Below are positions 1 through 8,297 of a stretch of 64,000 nucleotides of DNA, piece after piece (positions within the stretch are counted from its first letter, which is position 1; the number at the start of each line of letters is the position of its first letter). Source of the DNA: Streptomyces xinghaiensis S187 (GTDB lineage Bacteria; Actinomycetota; Actinomycetes; Streptomycetales; Streptomycetaceae). Below the pieces are notes generated by a model. It was not told the DNA's origin. It searched no databases and was given only the letters and a program-made list of their open reading frames with translations. Position numbers and translations under genes: made by a program. Location of the stretch: NCBI RefSeq assembly GCF_000220705.2, contig NZ_CP023202.1, positions 7,073,892-7,137,891 on the forward strand, given 5' to 3'.

Positions 1-1
1 G

Positions 2-295
2 GGCCGCACCCCGGAAGCCGAAGCCGAAGCACGGCGTGCCTACGCGACCGAGCGGAACCGCAGGTGGTTCCGCGCCAACCCAACCGGCACGGACGCCCTT
101 GCCGCGGCGGCGACGGCCGTCAAGACCGCCCGGGAGCGCACTGCCCAGGCTCTCCTGGGTGACGCGGCTGGAGCAGGTACACAGGCAGGTCGGCAGCCTG
201 CACGGAGGTGGCTGGGTCCGAGCCGTGGGCGGACCGGGTTGCCCGAGTTCGCGCGCATCGCGTCGATGGCGACTGGCTGTGATGAGCATCTTTGA
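2..295 (+). CDS. C-terminal part of an unidentified protein (cut by window edge)
   Basis: An open frame enters from the left edge and stops at a TGA ending at 295. Its first ~55 residues look like real protein, alanine/arginine-rich and helical (for example AAAATAVKTARERTAQALLG). The last ~40 residues are low-complexity. No family is recognised and no start lies in the window. It could also be a chance frame in GC-rich DNA. Confidence 0.35.
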   Translation, partial: GRTPEAEAEARRAYATERNRRWFRANPTGTDALAAAATAVKTARERTAQALLGDAAGAGTQAGRQPARRWLGPSRGRTGLPEFARIASMATGCDEHL

Positions 296-476
296 AAACG
301 GCTCTGGCCGCAGTTCCGTGAAGCTCATGGCTGGGTGAGGATCCGCGTCCGGAGGAGTCCGAACGAGGCTCGGCGACCGGGGCTGCTCCTCGCCTCACTT
401 GCTTGGCCTTTGAACTGTGTGAGGAGGATGAGGATCGGAGGGTGGCCCTTGATCACCGGGGGATAGGTTTTGGCCC

Positions 477-956
477 ATGGCTGGTGACTGGCGGGTGGAT
501 CGGATCGAGGCTGCGCTGAGGGGCGAGAACCCGACCGTGCTGCGGCGGTTGACGGCAGGGTTCGCGGTGATCGGGGATGTTCAGTTCCTGCCGGGTTACT
601 CGGTTCTGCTAGTGGACGAACCGGATGTGCAGCGTCTGTCGGACCTGCCGAGGCCGAAGCGGCTGTCGTTCCTGTCCGACATGGATCAGCTTGGTGAAGC
701 GGTCGAGCGTGCCTGTCGGCGGCTGGACCCGGCTTTCCGCCGGGTCAATCTGGAGATTCTGGGGAACACAGACCCGTTTCTGCATGCGCATGTCTGGCCG
801 CGGTTCGAGTGGGAGCCGACTGACGTAGTGGGCAAGCCGGTGTGGCTCTATCCGCGTGAACGGTGGAGTGACGAGCAGTTCAGGCTCGGGCCGCGGCACG
901 ACGTACTGCGGGATGTGATCGGCAGCGAACTGGACCGGCTGCGCTCGGGGAACTGA
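477..956 (+). CDS. HIT family protein (histidine-triad hydrolase-like)
   Basis: The 159-residue product carries a HIT-type motif, HAHVWPR, near residue 103, preceded by the usual hydrophobic strand segment and the Asp/Asn-rich NTDPF stretch. Length and motif placement fit the compact Streptomyces HIT proteins related to Ap4A hydrolases and nucleotide phosphoramidases, cytosolic enzymes that cleave nucleotide-phosphate bonds. The motif is H-x-H-x-W rather than the full HxHxH, so catalytic activity is uncertain. The ATG at 477 follows a GGGGGATAGG purine stretch. It stands alone, with no operon partner on either side. Confidence 0.8.
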   Translation: MAGDWRVDRIEAALRGENPTVLRRLTAGFAVIGDVQFLPGYSVLLVDEPDVQRLSDLPRPKRLSFLSDMDQLGEAVERACRRLDPAFRRVNLEILGNTDPFLHAHVWPRFEWEPTDVVGKPVWLYPRERWSDEQFRLGPRHDVLRDVIGSELDRLRSGN

Positions 957-1718
957 CCGTTGCGGACCCGGTGATCGGTGACGATCAGCCGATGCTCACT
1001 GGAGGCGTCTGAGCGGGACGAACGCGGTTGGTGATCGTCGGGCAGGCGGCTTCCTGGGTGGCGAGCAGGGCGACAATCGTGACGGGCTGGTGCTCTCTGC
1101 GCGGGCGGAGGTGACCCGATGCCGCGGCGAAATCTGCCCCACCCTGGTCACTGGCTCCGGGTTCCGAACAGGCGGCCGGAGCGGGTTGCGCCGGGGGATG
1201 GTGGAGCGGTCCGGCCCCGCGTGGATGTGTGCGTGAGTCACCACAGTGGCGCGGCCGTGGGACGGGCGTCTTCTGCGCGTTGTGCCCGCCGATCCCGGAG
1301 TCGGTGTCGGCTGGTCCGGCTCCCTTCCGTTCCAGCTTTCCGCGGGATGCACAGTGGGGCATATTCACAAGGAAGAATGCAATTGCATTTGCAGATGTCA
1401 TCGGTAAGTGCACTGCCGTGGATCTGCCGCCCCGCTTCGGTTGGGCAAGTCTTCGCACGCTTTCCGCAATTGACGCCTTGGAGCCAATAAATGAACGGTT
1501 TTGCAACAGTGGCTCCTGTGATCTGGGACACATGGTGATGGTGTTGTTGCTGGTAGAAGCTCCGGCAGCCTCGCGGCTGGGCGCGCCGCGCGATCTCTCC
1601 GCTTGTCGGCTTAACGCCACCCGGGCCCCTGTTCGGTATGACGAGTGGGAAATAGTCCCGCCCGCATTCGCAATGGTGCGTTTGCGGTGACCACAGCATT
1701 GACCGAAAGGGGGGACCT
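957..1718. other. Gene-poor stretch with a 14-bp palindrome
   Basis: No convincing gene is seen in these 760 bases; frames here lack a good start or protein-like composition. The part around 1340-1510 is unusually AT-rich for this DNA and holds the perfect palindrome AATGCAATTGCATT at 1376-1389. This may be a regulatory region or decayed foreign DNA. Confidence 0.4.
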
Positions 1719-1976
1719 GTGGGGCAGAACTGGCCCTGGTACGCACGTGCATCGCTCGGTGCCTGCCGGTTGACCGCCGTTGCCGTTGGCGCAGAAGTCC
1801 GCCGCGCCGTCCGCATCGCCTCGCAGGCCGTGGCGGAGCACCGCTCCGCCGTCGTCCGACCCGGCCGGGACCAGATCCCCGGCCTGCACTGCCCGCTGCC
1901 GCTCCGACCGCCGGCGCCCGACTCCGGAGACATGATCCCCGGCACCGTTACCGCCGCCGGGGAGGGCTTCCGGTGA
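1719..1976 (+). CDS. Small hypothetical protein upstream of the sigma factor
   Basis: The 85-residue frame starts at GTG 1719 behind a strong GAAAGGGGGG Shine-Dalgarno. Its stop overlaps the GTG start of the sigma factor gene (GTGA), so the two are probably translationally coupled. The sequence is alanine/arginine/proline-rich with no recognised domain. Coupling is the main reason to accept it; it may be a leader peptide or small partner of the sigma operon. Confidence 0.5.
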   Translation: MGQNWPWYARASLGACRLTAVAVGAEVRRAVRIASQAVAEHRSAVVRPGRDQIPGLHCPLPLRPPAPDSGDMIPGTVTAAGEGFR

Positions 1977-2521
1977 ACGCACCGTCCGAGCCGGGGCGCT
2001 TGCCCCCCGACTTCGAGGCCTTCTTCGCCGAGCACCAGGGCGACTTCCTCAGGCGGGCCCAAGTCCGCCTGCGCTCCCGGCCCGATGCCGAGGAAGCGGT
2101 CCTGAACGCCGGCCTGCGCATGCACCAGAAGTGGAACGAGATCCTCTCCCACGCCAACCCCATGGCCTTCGTCCACACCATCCTCCGGGGCGCCATCCAC
2201 GACCACTGGCGCAGGATGTCCCGCCGGAGCGAGCACGAGAGCCTGGTCGCGCACCCGTCTCTTCCCACGCAGCCCACCGCGGACGACCTGGCCAACCTCC
2301 GACACTACGAGGCCCTCGACCGCGCGTTGGAGAAGTTGGAGAAGACCGCCCCGCGTCAGGCGGAATGCGTCAAGCTGCGACACCTGGTGGGCCTCGACTA
2401 CGACCAGATCGCCGAGTACCTCGACATCTCCCGCAGCGCGGCCAGGACCAATACCTGCCTGGGCCGGCAGCGCTTGAAGGACCTGCTGGAGCCCGCTACA
2501 CAGACAGGGGAACCCGCATGA
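1973..2521 (+). CDS. ECF-type RNA polymerase sigma factor
   Basis: The 182-residue protein has the two-domain build of extracytoplasmic-function sigma factors. Region 2 spans roughly residues 15-75 (FFAEHQGDFLRRAQ and the following helices). Region 4 spans roughly residues 125-172, with the helix-turn-helix LDYDQIAEYLDISRSAAR. It would direct core RNA polymerase to a small set of promoters. The GTG start overlaps the stop of the gene before it, and its own stop overlaps the ATG of the gene after it, so a three-gene operon ending at the hairpin at 3192 is likely. Its target promoters are not evident here. Confidence 0.85.
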   Translation: MNAPSEPGRLPPDFEAFFAEHQGDFLRRAQVRLRSRPDAEEAVLNAGLRMHQKWNEILSHANPMAFVHTILRGAIHDHWRRMSRRSEHESLVAHPSLPTQPTADDLANLRHYEALDRALEKLEKTAPRQAECVKLRHLVGLDYDQIAEYLDISRSAARTNTCLGRQRLKDLLEPATQTGEPA

Positions 2522-3186
2522 CCGAGAACGAGCTGCGCGCCGCGTTGCGTGCCGAACGGCAGCGCCTGGACGCGGAATTCAGCGACCACGACACCGAGGC
2601 CTTCACCCGGCGCCTGGCCCGGCGCATCGCCGAGACCGATCTGCCGCCCCTTCCGGAAACCGTGGGGCACTCCCCTCACCGGCGCCCGGGCCGCACCTGG
2701 CGTACCCGGCGACTGCCCGACCCTTGCCCCCCACCGGGCAGCACGGCGGCCGCCGAACTCATCGGTGAGCTCCTCAGCCTGTGCGACACCATCCTCGGCT
2801 CCGGCATGGACCGGCTTGCCGCCTTCGCCGCCGACTACGACGAAGCCGGCGCCCGGGTCTTCGCCTGCCTGCTCTACGCCCAAGAGCGCCGGGAGAGCGC
2901 CCTGTACTGGTGGCGTTTCGCCGCCGGTGCCGGCGACGTCCTGGCCGCACACTGCCTGGCCGTTCACCACGCCGCGGTCGGCACCAACACCGACGCCCGC
3001 ATCTGGCGGCTCATGAGCCGGTACATGGGTTTCAACCCCGACCACCACCTGCCCCGACCGACCCGACCGGCCCGACAAGCCGCAGCGCCGACATGCAGCC
3101 GCGCCCGGGCCGCCTTAGGTCACGACGCCGTGCTGGACGCCTTCCTCCACGAAGACCAGCTCCCCGAGGTCCTCCTGGCCCGCTGA
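2518..3186 (+). CDS. Hypothetical protein coupled to the ECF sigma factor
   Basis: The 222-residue protein begins at an ATG overlapping the sigma factor stop (ATGA), an arrangement typical of a sigma factor and its modulator. The N-terminal ~50 residues are charged and helical (TENELRAALRAERQRLD). The middle (~85-170) is helical and alanine-rich with a YWWRFAAGAGDVLAAHCLAV segment that resembles Sel1/TPR-type helices. No transmembrane helix or zinc-binding anti-sigma HxxxCxxC motif is visible, so if it is an anti-sigma factor it is not the ZAS type. A perfect terminator follows. Confidence 0.7.
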   Translation: MTENELRAALRAERQRLDAEFSDHDTEAFTRRLARRIAETDLPPLPETVGHSPHRRPGRTWRTRRLPDPCPPPGSTAAAELIGELLSLCDTILGSGMDRLAAFAADYDEAGARVFACLLYAQERRESALYWWRFAAGAGDVLAAHCLAVHHAAVGTNTDARIWRLMSRYMGFNPDHHLPRPTRPARQAAAPTCSRARAALGHDAVLDAFLHEDQLPEVLLAR

Positions 3187-3191
3187 CAGAC

Positions 3192-3238
3192 GGCGGTCTC
3201 CTTCCGCCTGCGAACGCTGCAGGCGGAAGGAGACCGCC
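3192..3238 (+). terminator. Rho-independent-type hairpin after the sigma operon
   Basis: A perfect 20-bp stem (3192-3211 with 3219-3238) encloses a 7-nt loop just after the stop codon at 3186. It is GC-rich with no strong T tract, as is common in Streptomyces. Confidence 0.85.
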
Positions 3239-3618
3239 CCTGCCACAAGCCGCGATCACGGCAGCCCGGCGACCGCACCCGTAAGCCGCGAGCGGTGAAC
3301 GAAGAACACACCGCGGCCGCGCCGCCCGTCCGCCGCCCCGTAAGGCCGGCCACAGCACCGCATCAAGGTGCGCTCCGGCCCCACCGAGACCCGGCCGACG
3401 AGCCGGGGATTCTCTGGCAGGCGCGAACTGCCCCGCACCAGAGGAAACAGCGAGTACGCGACGGGCCCGCCGCCGAACCTGCGCCAGAGTTGCGCCGCTA
3501 ACAGCCGCCTGCTGCAGGGTGGCCCTGTTCTACCTGCAGCTCCCCGCCAATCGGGAGCACCACCCTGCCCGCACTCTTGCGTTCGAGGACGCCGCACGCC
3601 GGATCCTGAAGGAAGACC
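3239..3618. other. Intergenic stretch, possible gene remnant
   Basis: No clear gene. A frame beginning with GTG at 3519 reads protein-like for about 38 residues (VALFYLQLPANREHH, then FEDAARRILKEDHELD) and then runs on as arginine/proline-rich shadow across the next gene. It may be a decayed gene 5' end. Confidence 0.3.
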
Positions 3619-3813
3619 ATGAACTCGACCGACCCACGGGACCGCATCCAGACCCTGGTGTGGCTGCTCCTGGCCCTTGTACTCGCCCTCGTCTTCGCCG
3701 GCCTCGCCTACGTGACACACCAGCACCCCACGCTCGCGATGCCCCTGACCGTGGCCACCGGCGGCGTGACACTGCTCCTCGCAGTGCTCGCATTCGCCGT
3801 GGCCCGCCGCTGA
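3619..3813 (+). CDS. Small two-helix membrane protein
   Basis: The 64-residue product has two hydrophobic helices (about residues 12-31 and 41-61) joined by a short polar loop (THQHPT) and ends in AVARR. The ATG follows a GAAGGAAG ribosome-binding site at the right spacing. No family is recognised. Small proteins of this kind are common in Streptomyces accessory DNA. It has no close operon partner. Confidence 0.65.
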   Translation: MNSTDPRDRIQTLVWLLLALVLALVFAGLAYVTHQHPTLAMPLTVATGGVTLLLAVLAFAVARR

Positions 3814-4190
3814 CCTCCCGTCCGAACGGCCAGTCCGGGCGTGGGAAGCATCGAGCCGCTTTGACTCCCCACTGCGGTATGCATCGCACCGAGGACCGGG
3901 CAGCTGCCATAAGTGAAGGCTGCGCGCGAAGCGCCGATGCTCAAGCGGGGAGCGGACCCCCCGGGGGCACAGCGCCCCGCTGAACCCCGCGGCGGGGATG
4001 CCGGTGATCTCAGCGAGTCCTCGCCGTGGTCACGACAGCTCGCTCGTTACCGAAGCATTGGCCGGGCGACGTCCTCACCAGCGGCGCGGATATCCGTGGG
4101 ATGGCTTCGGAGACCGCACTGCGGTGGAGGGATAAAGAGCTCGTTACCCCTCCTGGGCACGGCCACCCGCGCGGCGATGCACCACCGAGA
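3814..4190. other. Intergenic region upstream of a toxin-antitoxin pair
   Basis: No supported gene was seen; the frames here are arginine/proline/glycine-rich shadows. The 3' part must hold the promoter of the module that starts at 4215. Confidence 0.35.
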
Positions 4191-4206
4191 GGTAACACCT
4201 GTTACC
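4191..4206. promoter_or_regulatory. Palindromic operator GGTAACA-CC-TGTTACC
   Basis: A perfect 7-bp inverted repeat with a 2-nt centre lies 8 bp before the ATG of the antitoxin-like gene. Its position suggests autorepression by the gene's own product, the usual arrangement for type II antitoxins; that binding is inferred. Confidence 0.65.
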
Positions 4207-4214
4207 GTGAGGGT

Positions 4215-4457
4215 ATGGCAAAGACACAGCTCGGCGCACGCGTCGATTCCGAGATCGCGGAGCTCGCCCGGAAGCGGGCGGCCGACCGCGGCCTGCCCGT
4301 CGGGGACTACCTGGCCCAGCTGGTCCTGGAGGACGCCAGCGGCCTGCGCCAGCGCGCACTGGACGCTGCCGGGCGCTTCCTCGCCGAGCACCAGCACGTC
4401 TTCGACGACGCAGAGGCAGAGGGCGCCCAGCAGGCTCCCGGAGCGCACGCCGCCTGA
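4215..4457 (+). CDS. Antitoxin-like small DNA-binding protein (CopG/RHH type)
   Basis: The 80-residue protein opens with a short strand followed by helices (AKTQLGARVDSEIAELARKR), the pattern of ribbon-helix-helix/CopG-like antitoxins, and ends in an acidic, alanine-rich tail that could wrap a toxin. ATG 4215 lies immediately after the perfect operator at 4191-4206. The stop TGA overlaps the ATG of the next gene by one base. With that gene it forms a compact two-gene module. DNA binding is inferred from shape and context. Confidence 0.7.
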   Translation: MAKTQLGARVDSEIAELARKRAADRGLPVGDYLAQLVLEDASGLRQRALDAAGRFLAEHQHVFDDAEAEGAQQAPGAHAA

Positions 4458-4834
4458 TGGATCTGCACATCGACGTCCCCTGGATCCTGCAGGTCGCCGA
4501 ACTCGCCGGCGCCGGCGACCCCGCCCCGGACGACTACGGGGTCCCGGTCGCCGCCTGCGCCCGTCACCGGGCCGAGCTCCTGGAGCAGCCGGTCTACAAC
4601 GGCCCCTACGCGCGGGCCGCCGCCTTGGTCCACACCCTCGGCCGGTGCCGCTGGCTGGAGCGCTCCAACCTCGCCGTCGCGGCCGCCACCGGCGTGATGT
4701 ACCTGGAAGCCTCCGGCGTCACCGTCAAGCCCGGCCACGAGGACGCCACCGCCCTGCGCGACCTCCTGCTCGACCCCACCTGCACCGCCTCGCAGATCGC
4801 CGCACTGCTGCGCTCCTGGCCCACTGCCACCTGA
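4457..4834 (+). CDS. Fic/Doc-like toxin component (degenerate motif)
   Basis: The 125-residue, mostly helical protein matches the size and helix order of short Doc-like toxins from actinobacteria. The region VHTLGRCRWLERSNLAVAAA (from about residue 57) lies where Fic/Doc proteins carry HxFx(D/E)GNxxR. The leading His and an Asn are kept, but the Gly and final Arg are not. Fic enzymes transfer AMP or phosphate to target proteins; here the altered motif makes that activity doubtful. It is coupled by overlap to the antitoxin-like gene, which supports the assignment more than the motif does. Confidence 0.6.
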   Translation: MDLHIDVPWILQVAELAGAGDPAPDDYGVPVAACARHRAELLEQPVYNGPYARAAALVHTLGRCRWLERSNLAVAAATGVMYLEASGVTVKPGHEDATALRDLLLDPTCTASQIAALLRSWPTAT

Positions 4835-5233
4835 GCGCACTCCCCTCCGCTTCCGGACGGGGCCGCGTCACCGGAGAGGGGTGTACAGACTGCCGGTGGG
4901 TGCGCAGGGTTCAGCGGTCGCCTGCCGTGGGCCGGTTGGCCTGTGGCACCGTGGGCGCAGCCTGGCTCGTCGCCTTTCCCCCGTGGTGACGGGCCAGGCT
5001 CCTTCCCGCCCTGCGGCGCCGGGAAGCCGGCTGGCGCCTGCGGGGAGCCGCGAGGGCGCCGGCATGTCTGTGGCGCGAACCTCAGTATTCATACAGAGGT
5101 TCGAATGCGGGGAGTGTGGAAAGGGATCGGGAAGCGGCCGGTTCCGGTGTATGTGCTCCGGTACTCCGGCCGAGCGGGCATCGTTAGGCAGCGCGCCGCG
5201 GGCCAGTTCACCGCGGGCATGAGGGAGGCACCG
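4835..5233 (+). promoter_or_regulatory. Leader region of the DUF5131 gene with an inverted repeat
   Basis: No separate gene is seen in these 400 bases. At 5076-5103 the arms CGAACCTC and GAGGTTCG flank an AT-rich 12-nt centre, a plausible promoter/operator. An ATG at 5105 opens a frame continuous with the downstream gene and would add 43 residues, but family members begin close to the GTG at 5234. Confidence 0.45.
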
Positions 5234-6001
5234 GTGAGCGACCGCAGCTCGATCGAGTGGACCGAGGCGACCTGGAACCCCACGACGGGGTGCGACCGGG
5301 TGTCGGCCGGCTGCGACAACTGCTACGCCCTCACGCTGGCCAAGCGGTTGAAGGCGATGGGGTCGGCGAAGTACCAGAATGACGGTGATCCGCGGACCTC
5401 GGGCCCCGGCTTCGGGCTGACCGTGCACCCACAGGCGCTGACCGTGCCGTTGGGCTGGCGCGCACCGCGTACGGTGTTCGTCAATTCCATGAGCGACTTG
5501 TTCCACGCCCGGGTCCCGCTGGACTACGTGCGGCGCGTATTCGACGTCATGGCTTCCACGCCGCAGCACACCTACCAGGTCCTGACCAAGCGGGCGCGGC
5601 GGCTGCGGCAGGTCGCCGACCGGCTCGAATGGCCGGCGAATCTGTGGATGGGGGTATCCGTCGAAACCGCCAAGGAGCTGCCGCGCGTGGACGATCTGCG
5701 GCTGGTGCCGGCGGCGGTGCGGTTCCTGTCGTGCGAGCCACTCCTGGGGCCCCTTGCGGGTCTGGACCTCTCCGGCATCGACTGGGCGATCATCGGCGGC
5801 GAGTCGGGCCCCGGTGCCCGGCCGATGGACCTCCGCTGGGCCGCCGACATCGTCGAGCAGTGTCGCCGGTCCGGAACAGCGCCCTTCGTCAAGCAGCTCG
5901 GCTCGTGCTGGGACAAAGCGCACCACAAGGACATCGAGCGGTTCCCGGCTGCCCTGCAGGTGCGCGACTACCCCGCGGTCAGGAACCGGGCGCCCGCCTG
6001 A
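5234..6001 (+). CDS. DUF5131 / phage Gp37-Gp68-like protein (three-Cys-motif protein)
   Basis: The 255-residue protein has the family N-terminus SIEWTEATWNPTTGCDRVSAGCDNCYA, given here as SIEWTEATWNPTTGC followed by a Cys and a CDNCYA. The three cysteines, CxxxxxxCxxC, resemble a radical-SAM-like cluster site. The middle (VFVNSMSDLFH) and later segments (FLSCEPLLGPL, WAIIGGESGPGARPM) are also typical. GTG 5234 has a GGAGG five bases upstream. The substrate is not known. The family is often paired with TcmP, and a TcmP gene lies convergently next door with the 3' ends overlapping by 23 bp, so the two proteins probably act together. Confidence 0.88.
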   Translation: MSDRSSIEWTEATWNPTTGCDRVSAGCDNCYALTLAKRLKAMGSAKYQNDGDPRTSGPGFGLTVHPQALTVPLGWRAPRTVFVNSMSDLFHARVPLDYVRRVFDVMASTPQHTYQVLTKRARRLRQVADRLEWPANLWMGVSVETAKELPRVDDLRLVPAAVRFLSCEPLLGPLAGLDLSGIDWAIIGGESGPGARPMDLRWAADIVEQCRRSGTAPFVKQLGSCWDKAHHKDIERFPAALQVRDYPAVRNRAPA

Positions 6002-7130
6002 GCATGGAGCCCGCGTCGGCCGCGGCCGGCAGACCGACCTGGCTCTTGCCGGTCAGCTTGCCTGCCGACTGGACGACGACGGAGCCGTCCTCGCGCATCA
6101 GCCGTACTGCCCTCAGCGCGTGCGTGGGCATCCAGCGGGCCGTCTCGGTCAGCAGCCATCTACCCAGCGCCTCCACCGTGGCGCTGCCCAGCTTGAGTCG
6201 CTGCGTGACCAGTTCCTGCAGCTCCGGGTCGAGAGCTCCGCCGGCCTGGAAGAGATCGAGTTGCCCGATCGCCTCGGCTCCACGGGTGCGCGGATCGCGG
6301 AAACTCTCACCGTCGCGATCGTCGACCTTCCACATGGCCTCCTTCATCGCCTTCAATCCCGCGTCGCTGCCGGTGCCGAAGACCAGGTAGAGAGGCTGCC
6401 CGGTGCGAGGGACCAGTTGGAATTGCAGCTGGTAGCCAAAGCCCGCCCGCTGCAGCGCGGCGCGGTAGGTGCCCAGCCAGGCCCGCCACCGCTCATCCGG
6501 CCGCGCTTCCTCGGCAGCCGGCCTCCAGTGGTCACGGCCACCGAAGACCGTGTCCAGGACCTCCGCGTTGAGTTCCTCGCGGCGGCTGAACCAGTTCGGC
6601 CCGAAAGTGGTGATGACCTCGCTGGATCGGTTACAGGCGATCCGCTGCATCACCTCCAGCGGTACGTTCACGCTGCCCCAGCTGTCGAAGATCCCGAGAA
6701 TCGGATGACCCCAGGCACCCAGCTCCGTCAGCAGCGGCAGGCTGTCCCGCCCGGCTTCCCCGCGCCGGACCTCCACCCGCACCGGCAGCCGGTCCAGCGG
6801 GCCGAACCGGCCCGCGAGTTCGGAAATCAGGTGCTCGTAGCGGGCGCGGTCTTTCTCGATGAAGACCAAATGCACCCGCTGCGGACTCAGGTGCATCCGT
6901 TCGACAGCGTTGTGGTGCAAGAGGCGGTCCAGGATGAACACCGGCGAGCCGGGCTCACCGCCCTCGTACCGGCCTGGGCCGGCGAACGCGTCCAGCAACG
7001 TCACCCGGGGACGGGTGTACCCGGTGCGCTGCGAGGTCTGCAGCAGGATCGGCCACCACGCATCCAGGTACCGCTGGTAGAGCCGATGCTTGGCCGCCGT
7101 CGCCGGCTCCAGTTTCCAAAGCACCCCCAC
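5979..7130 (-). CDS. tcmP: Three-Cys-motif partner protein TcmP
   Basis: The ~383-residue protein carries the TcmP signature at its start (WKLEPATAAKHRLYQRYLDAW), followed by a methyltransferase-like LLDAFAGPGRYEGGEPGS segment and HLVFIEKDRARYEHL. These support a Rossmann-type methyltransferase-like or nucleotide-binding fold. The family is defined by co-occurrence with DUF5131 proteins, as here. Its biochemical role is unknown. The frame is open to TTG 7160; GTG 7130 is preferred because a GGGGGAGG lies just upstream. The overlapping convergent 3' ends make sense-antisense effects possible. Confidence 0.88.
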   Translation of the reverse strand: MGVLWKLEPATAAKHRLYQRYLDAWWPILLQTSQRTGYTRPRVTLLDAFAGPGRYEGGEPGSPVFILDRLLHHNAVERMHLSPQRVHLVFIEKDRARYEHLISELAGRFGPLDRLPVRVEVRRGEAGRDSLPLLTELGAWGHPILGIFDSWGSVNVPLEVMQRIACNRSSEVITTFGPNWFSRREELNAEVLDTVFGGRDHWRPAAEEARPDERWRAWLGTYRAALQRAGFGYQLQFQLVPRTGQPLYLVFGTGSDAGLKAMKEAMWKVDDRDGESFRDPRTRGAEAIGQLDLFQAGGALDPELQELVTQRLKLGSATVEALGRWLLTETARWMPTHALRAVRLMREDGSVVVQSAGKLTGKSQVGLPAAADAGSMLRRAPGS

Positions 7131-7821
7131 AACGCCCTCCCCCACTCCACCACCGGGCAACGCCGTGATTGTCCGATAACGCGCAGTAATCCGGAAGAGG
7201 GCGTCAGCCGCACGGCGACGACAGCGGTCCCGTTCCAGTGGCAGTCGCCGCCAGGGGCGGCCACCGCGCTGCCGTCTCCTGCCTGCACTTGCGCCACCTC
7301 ACCTGCCTGGGACGCAGGCGGTGCGGCACCGGCTGCACAGGTCACTGACGACGCTCTCAGCTCCGAAGTTTCGGACAGTCTCCTCGCCCTCTGGGAGCCG
7401 TCGCGACGTACGTGCGCGGGACCGGTTCAGCCCTGCCGGCGCACCAACCGGCGGCCTCGAGGGGTCAACCGCCTGGCTGGCATCAGGGCCAACTCGTGCA
7501 TCACCGTCCAGCGCCCAATCGCCGCCTCGTGGTCCGAAGTCACGACTCCACCCGCCGATAACGCGGAGCCACCAGACCGAACCAATCTGTGATGCTCGCC
7601 ACAAATGCTGCGGTCGCGCGGTTTCCCTGGGGTTCCCCTGGTTTCGCTCGGTGTCGCACTCCTCCGGCGAGAAGTGGCGAGGGTTCTGGGCGTTAAGACC
7701 CGTCGCTAGACTCCCCTGAACGCACAGAAGAGCCCTGGTCCCCAACGGGTTTCCTAGGCCACTGAGTTGGGAGGGCTCCCTGCGCGGTGTTCCAGCATGC
7801 TCATCACGAGAGGAACTCCGT
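7131..7821. other. Gene-poor stretch with a hairpin at 7730-7778
   Basis: No convincing gene was found over about 690 bases. A hairpin can form between GAGCCCT/CCAAC (7730-7746) and GTTGG/AGGGCTC (7766-7778), shortly before the small gene at 7822. It could be a terminator or a leader structure. The rest looks like non-coding or decayed DNA. Confidence 0.4.
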
Positions 7822-8022
7822 ATGGAGGAGAGTAACGCCAAACGCCGGCCCAAGCACTTGGCCCGCATGGACAGGTGGCGTACCAACACCATCTGCTACC
7901 TGCGGAAACGGGCAGGAGGCCGTGGTCACAACCTCCCGTCCCAGTTTCTGCAGGGCGCGGCCTACAAGCTCGGCAGCGGCGCTGTAACCTTGATCATCCT
8001 GTGGTGGGAAACCCGGCGCTGA
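7822..8022 (+). CDS. Small basic hypothetical protein
   Basis: The 66-residue product is strongly basic in its first two thirds (NAKRRPKHLARMDRWRTN) and ends in a hydrophobic stretch (GSGAVTLIILWW). An AGAGGAAC ribosome-binding site precedes ATG 7822. No family is recognised. The hairpin at 7730-7778 in front and the one at 8114 behind would bracket it as a single-gene unit. Confidence 0.45.
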   Translation: MEESNAKRRPKHLARMDRWRTNTICYLRKRAGGRGHNLPSQFLQGAAYKLGSGAVTLIILWWETRR

Positions 8023-8113
8023 GACCGGTGGAGGCCGACCTGGTAACCCTCACCACGCCACGGGAGACCCTCCGTTCGTGACTTCGCGGGTGGTTTCCTC
8101 CCAGAAGGCGGGG

Positions 8114-8142
8114 GGTGTGCCATGCCCCGTGGTTGGCACACC
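8114..8142. terminator. Hairpin between convergent genes
   Basis: Perfect 9-bp arms GGTGTGCCA and TGGCACACC enclose an 11-nt loop. It lies between a plus-strand gene ending at 8022 and a minus-strand gene ending near 8298, so it could terminate both. Confidence 0.55.
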
Positions 8143-8297
8143 TCTCGGACCGGCCGATTGAGGCGCTCGTTCAGCGCTTCCCCGAAGCCTTGCTGAGGGA
8201 AAGGCGGGTTCCGTTCGGCCAAGGCGGAAGCTTCATGTGTTTCAGGCTTCTCCGGTGGCAGAACACCGTGCGTTCCAGGCCCGGCCCCTCGAAAACG

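Noticed and set aside
1229..1690. A 153-codon plus-strand frame
   Set aside because: Composition is irregular, there is no ribosome-binding site, and no segment resembles a protein family.
5979..7592. Long plus-strand frame antisense to tcmP
   Set aside because: It is arginine/proline/glycine-rich and mirrors the TcmP gene; TcmP has clear family motifs.
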